NCBI GenBank assembly: GCA_046496815.1
Contig: JAWOGN010000049.1
Span: 1-6,908 of the forward strand
Origin: JAWOGN01 sp046496815
Lineage (GTDB): Bacteria; Desulfobacterota; DSM-4660; Desulfatiglandales; Desulfatiglandaceae
Reading direction: 5' to 3'
Length of the DNA: 6,908 bases
The notes under the pieces are model-generated. The model saw nothing but the letters and a program-made list of their open reading frames with translations, did no database searches and was not told the origin of the DNA. Shown here one piece after another: positions 5,930 to 6,908 of this stretch. The position numbers and the translations under genes are program-made. Positions within the stretch are counted from its first letter, which is position 1; every line of letters begins with the position of its first letter.

Positions 5930-5945
5930 TACTGTTATAACAGTA
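5930..5945. promoter_or_regulatory. 16-bp perfect palindrome, candidate operator
   Basis: TACTGTTATAACAGTA reads the same on both strands. It sits just upstream of a TATAGT -10-like hexamer (5952-5957), covering the region where a -35 element would lie. A weaker arm pair AAATACT / AGTATTT (5927-5933 and 5955-5961) surrounds it. The position suggests a dimeric regulator controlling a promoter that reads rightward into the possible small RNA. The regulator is not identified. Confidence 0.45.
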
Positions 5946-5963
5946 GCCTGATATAGTATTTGT

Positions 5964-6063
5964 AAAATTGCGATTTAGATTTACGGGGACTTTGCTGATT
6001 TGCCTTAGGCGAACACCAGAAAGCCCGGGTCGGGAACAATGGTTCAAGATCCGGGCTTTTTGT
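5964..6063 (+). ncRNA. Possible small RNA of about 100 nt
   Basis: Downstream of the TATAGT hexamer (5952-5957) is a stretch with no ORF that ends in an excellent intrinsic terminator. A second hairpin precedes it: TTTGCC (5999-6004) / GGCGAA (6008-6013) with loop TTA, extended by CTG/CAG (5995-5997 / 6017-6019). A promoter-like -10 under a palindromic operator, a short structured stretch and a dedicated terminator is the layout of an independently transcribed small RNA. It matches no RNA family that I recognise. The start is inferred, and the terminator could instead end a long pstS transcript. Confidence 0.35.
6020..6063 (+). terminator. Strong rho-independent terminator
   Basis: AAAGCCCGGGTC (6020-6031) pairs with GATCCGGGCTTT (6048-6059) over 12 bp with one G-U pair. 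The loop contains a further GAAC/GTTC helix around AATG, and the stem runs into a T-run (6057-6063) followed by GTTTG. It terminates rightward transcription and insulates the regulator gene from pstS. The opposite strand lacks a good T-run. Confidence 0.85.
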
Positions 6064-6148
6064 TTGTGAAAAACCAAGAATAGAGGAAGGAGGCGGGCAA
6101 TGAAGAGATAGTGAAGAAAAACATTTTTTTTGGGCGGGCGAGTTTGTG

Positions 6149-6178
6149 TTGCCGGCAATAGTAAACTGATCTTATAAA
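6149..6178 (+). promoter_or_regulatory. Candidate sigma-70 promoter with repeated spacer motif, copy 1
   Basis: TTGCCG (6149-6154), an 18-bp spacer, then TATAAA (6173-6178). The spacer and -35 overlap the 14-mer GGCAATAGTAAACT (6154-6167), which recurs in the second copy 130 bp downstream. The -35 also sits in a 10-bp palindrome TTGCCGGCAA (6149-6158). It reads towards the regulator gene at 6335. Confidence 0.4.
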
Positions 6179-6279
6179 TATGTGAAAATTGATTCAGGAA
6201 ACCTTAGAAAGGGGGTGATCGATAAAGGATTTAAAATACTGAGATGAAGGACAATTTTTTTTGGTCAGAAAATTACTGT

Positions 6280-6310
6280 TTATGGCAATAGTAAACTAAT
6301 TTGATAAACA
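6280..6310 (+). promoter_or_regulatory. Second, diverged copy of the promoter-like element
   Basis: The same GGCAATAGTAAACT (6284-6297) recurs here, followed by a GATAAA (6304-6309) in the place of copy 1's TATAAA, with a weaker TTATGG as -35. The motif is flanked by GTTTA/TAAAC half sites. Both copies are preceded by an eight-T run (6124-6131 and 6255-6262). The element lies 25-55 bp before the regulator ATG. Confidence 0.35.
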
Positions 6311-6334
6311 CTTAGACATCATTGTGAGGAGGGT

Positions 6335-6754
6335 ATGAAAGCGAAATTTTTAACGACATCACAGATTGCAGGCATACTGGAAGTGCCGTTGAGAAAAATC
6401 ATTTCCTATACTGAACGCGGGTATATCGAAGCCAGTGTTTTGGGTCCAGCGGGCTACGGAAGCAGAAGGCTATGGTCAATCACAGATCTCAGGAAGATCG
6501 AGATCATTCGAAAATGCGAGGCATTCGGTTTATCACCGAAATTTTTGCGGATGCTTTGCTCGCTGCTAACAACGGAGGAACTGGATTTGTGGTCAGATTT
6601 GATCATTGATGGAAGCGGCCGCGTTTTCAGTTCCGCCAACGCATCGGCGGACTTTGTGACAAATGCACGTTGTTCCCCTTATCTGTGGATTCTTCAGGAC
6701 TCGAAGGATATTGAACAAATCAAAAAACACGGTTTGGAAACCATCCATCAATAA
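6335..6754 (+). CDS. Small MerR-type DNA-binding regulator
   Basis: 139 residues. Residues 5-60 form a MerR-like winged helix-turn-helix: LTTSQIAGILEVPLRKIISY (6-25) is the helix-turn-helix, followed by a RGYIEAS turn, a Gly-rich wing (LGPAGYGSRRLWS, 36-48) and the DLRKIEIIRKCEAFGLSPK helix pair. The C-terminal half (about 80-139) is not a recognisable effector domain; it has cysteines at 61, 75 and 113 but no clear metal site. It is shorter than a classic metal-binding MerR with its dimerisation coiled coil. ATG 6335 is preceded by AGGAGGG with only a 2-nt gap. It ends 23 nt before the next gene, so both are probably one transcript. The repeated promoter-like elements upstream suggest autoregulation (inference). 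Confidence 0.75.
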   Translation: MKAKFLTTSQIAGILEVPLRKIISYTERGYIEASVLGPAGYGSRRLWSITDLRKIEIIRKCEAFGLSPKFLRMLCSLLTTEELDLWSDLIIDGSGRVFSSANASADFVTNARCSPYLWILQDSKDIEQIKKHGLETIHQ

Positions 6755-6777
6755 AACAACTGAAAGGAGATTATGAA

Positions 6778-6908
6778 ATGAAACGGAATATTCAACATTT
6801 GTATAGGGTTGTCCTGTTCGTGGCTGTTTTTCACTTTTTCTCTCTCAATGCGATGGCAGCGATGGTTGAATTTGATTTTCGGGACCCGAGTGAATTCGGC
6901 GGCCACGG
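6778..6908 (+). CDS. Secreted protein of unknown function (3' end outside window)
   Basis: 43 complete codons are visible from ATG 6778, which has AAGGAG (6764-6769) 8 nt upstream. An overlapping ATG at 6773 hits a stop after two codons and is excluded. The start is a Sec signal peptide: positive MKRNIQHLYR, hydrophobic core to about residue 22, and a likely cleavage site at NAMA-A (24-28). The mature part begins with an acidic/aromatic stretch (MVEFDFRDPSEF). This start style is seen in exported beta-rich proteins, including PEP-CTERM proteins, but the C terminus that would decide is outside the window. It is probably controlled together with the upstream regulator. Confidence 0.75.
   Translation, partial: MKRNIQHLYRVVLFVAVFHFFSLNAMAAMVEFDFRDPSEFGGH

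Larger units (their letters stand above)
5324..6334. other. Repeat- and signal-rich intergenic region between pstS and the regulator gene
   Basis: About 1 kb without a convincing protein gene. In order it holds a 17-codon fragment (5389-5442), two copies of a two-hairpin repeat (5561-5644 and 5723-5808), a 16-bp palindrome (5930-5945), a possible small RNA ending in a strong terminator (5964-6063), and two diverged promoter-like elements (6149-6178, 6280-6310). A 99-codon minus-strand ORF spanning both repeats contains the same 19-residue stretch twice, only because the DNA repeat is translated twice, and is not taken as a gene. Confidence 0.65.

Noticed and set aside
5898..6158. 86-codon minus-strand ORF
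   Set aside because: It runs through the terminator hairpin and palindrome, with no ribosome site or known motif.

Overview
The window looks like a chromosomal piece of an anaerobic, sulfate-reducer-like bacterium, probably Desulfobacterota (deltaproteobacteria). That is an inference from three things: a probable selenoprotein, periplasmic thiol-redox and sulfur-transfer genes, and REP-like repeats. No marker gene fixes the taxon.

Layout. Positions 3498 down to 1 (minus strand) hold a five-gene run, all one way, with gaps of 32 to about 140 bases: a MauE/DoxX-type membrane protein fused to a thioredoxin-fold domain, a DUF1573 protein, a membrane-anchored rhodanese, a stand-alone MauE/DoxX-type protein with a CGC motif, and a thioredoxin-type arsenate reductase (ArsC) cut by the window edge. 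Positions 3499-4501 are about 1 kb without a convincing gene, forming the divergent region before a plus-strand phosphate-binding protein gene (pstS, 4502-5323). No pstCAB follows it. Positions 5324-6334 are another 1 kb without a convincing gene. They hold two copies of a two-hairpin repeat, a 16-bp perfect palindrome followed by a possible small RNA with a strong terminator, and two diverged copies of a promoter-like element. The window ends with a small MerR-type regulator gene (6335-6754) and the start of a secreted-protein gene (6778 onward).

Main discovery. The DUF1573 gene is interrupted by one in-frame TGA (2111-2109, minus) exactly where the family normally has the first Cys of its SCGCT motif. 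Reading continues in the same frame with no other stop to give a 237-residue protein with a Sec-Gly-Cys motif. A hairpin with a 5'-side bulge starts 9 nt after the UGA and its apical loop starts 19 nt after it, as expected of a bacterial SECIS. The gene is best read as a selenoprotein, not a pseudogene.

How the genes may work together (inference). The operon combines two CGC-motif membrane proteins, a CxxC thioredoxin domain, a membrane-tethered rhodanese and a predicted extracytoplasmic selenol protein. This suggests an envelope thiol/selenol relay that handles sulfur, selenium or arsenic species, with ArsC on the cytoplasmic side. The divergent orphan pstS fits a phosphate/arsenate theme, but this is only context.
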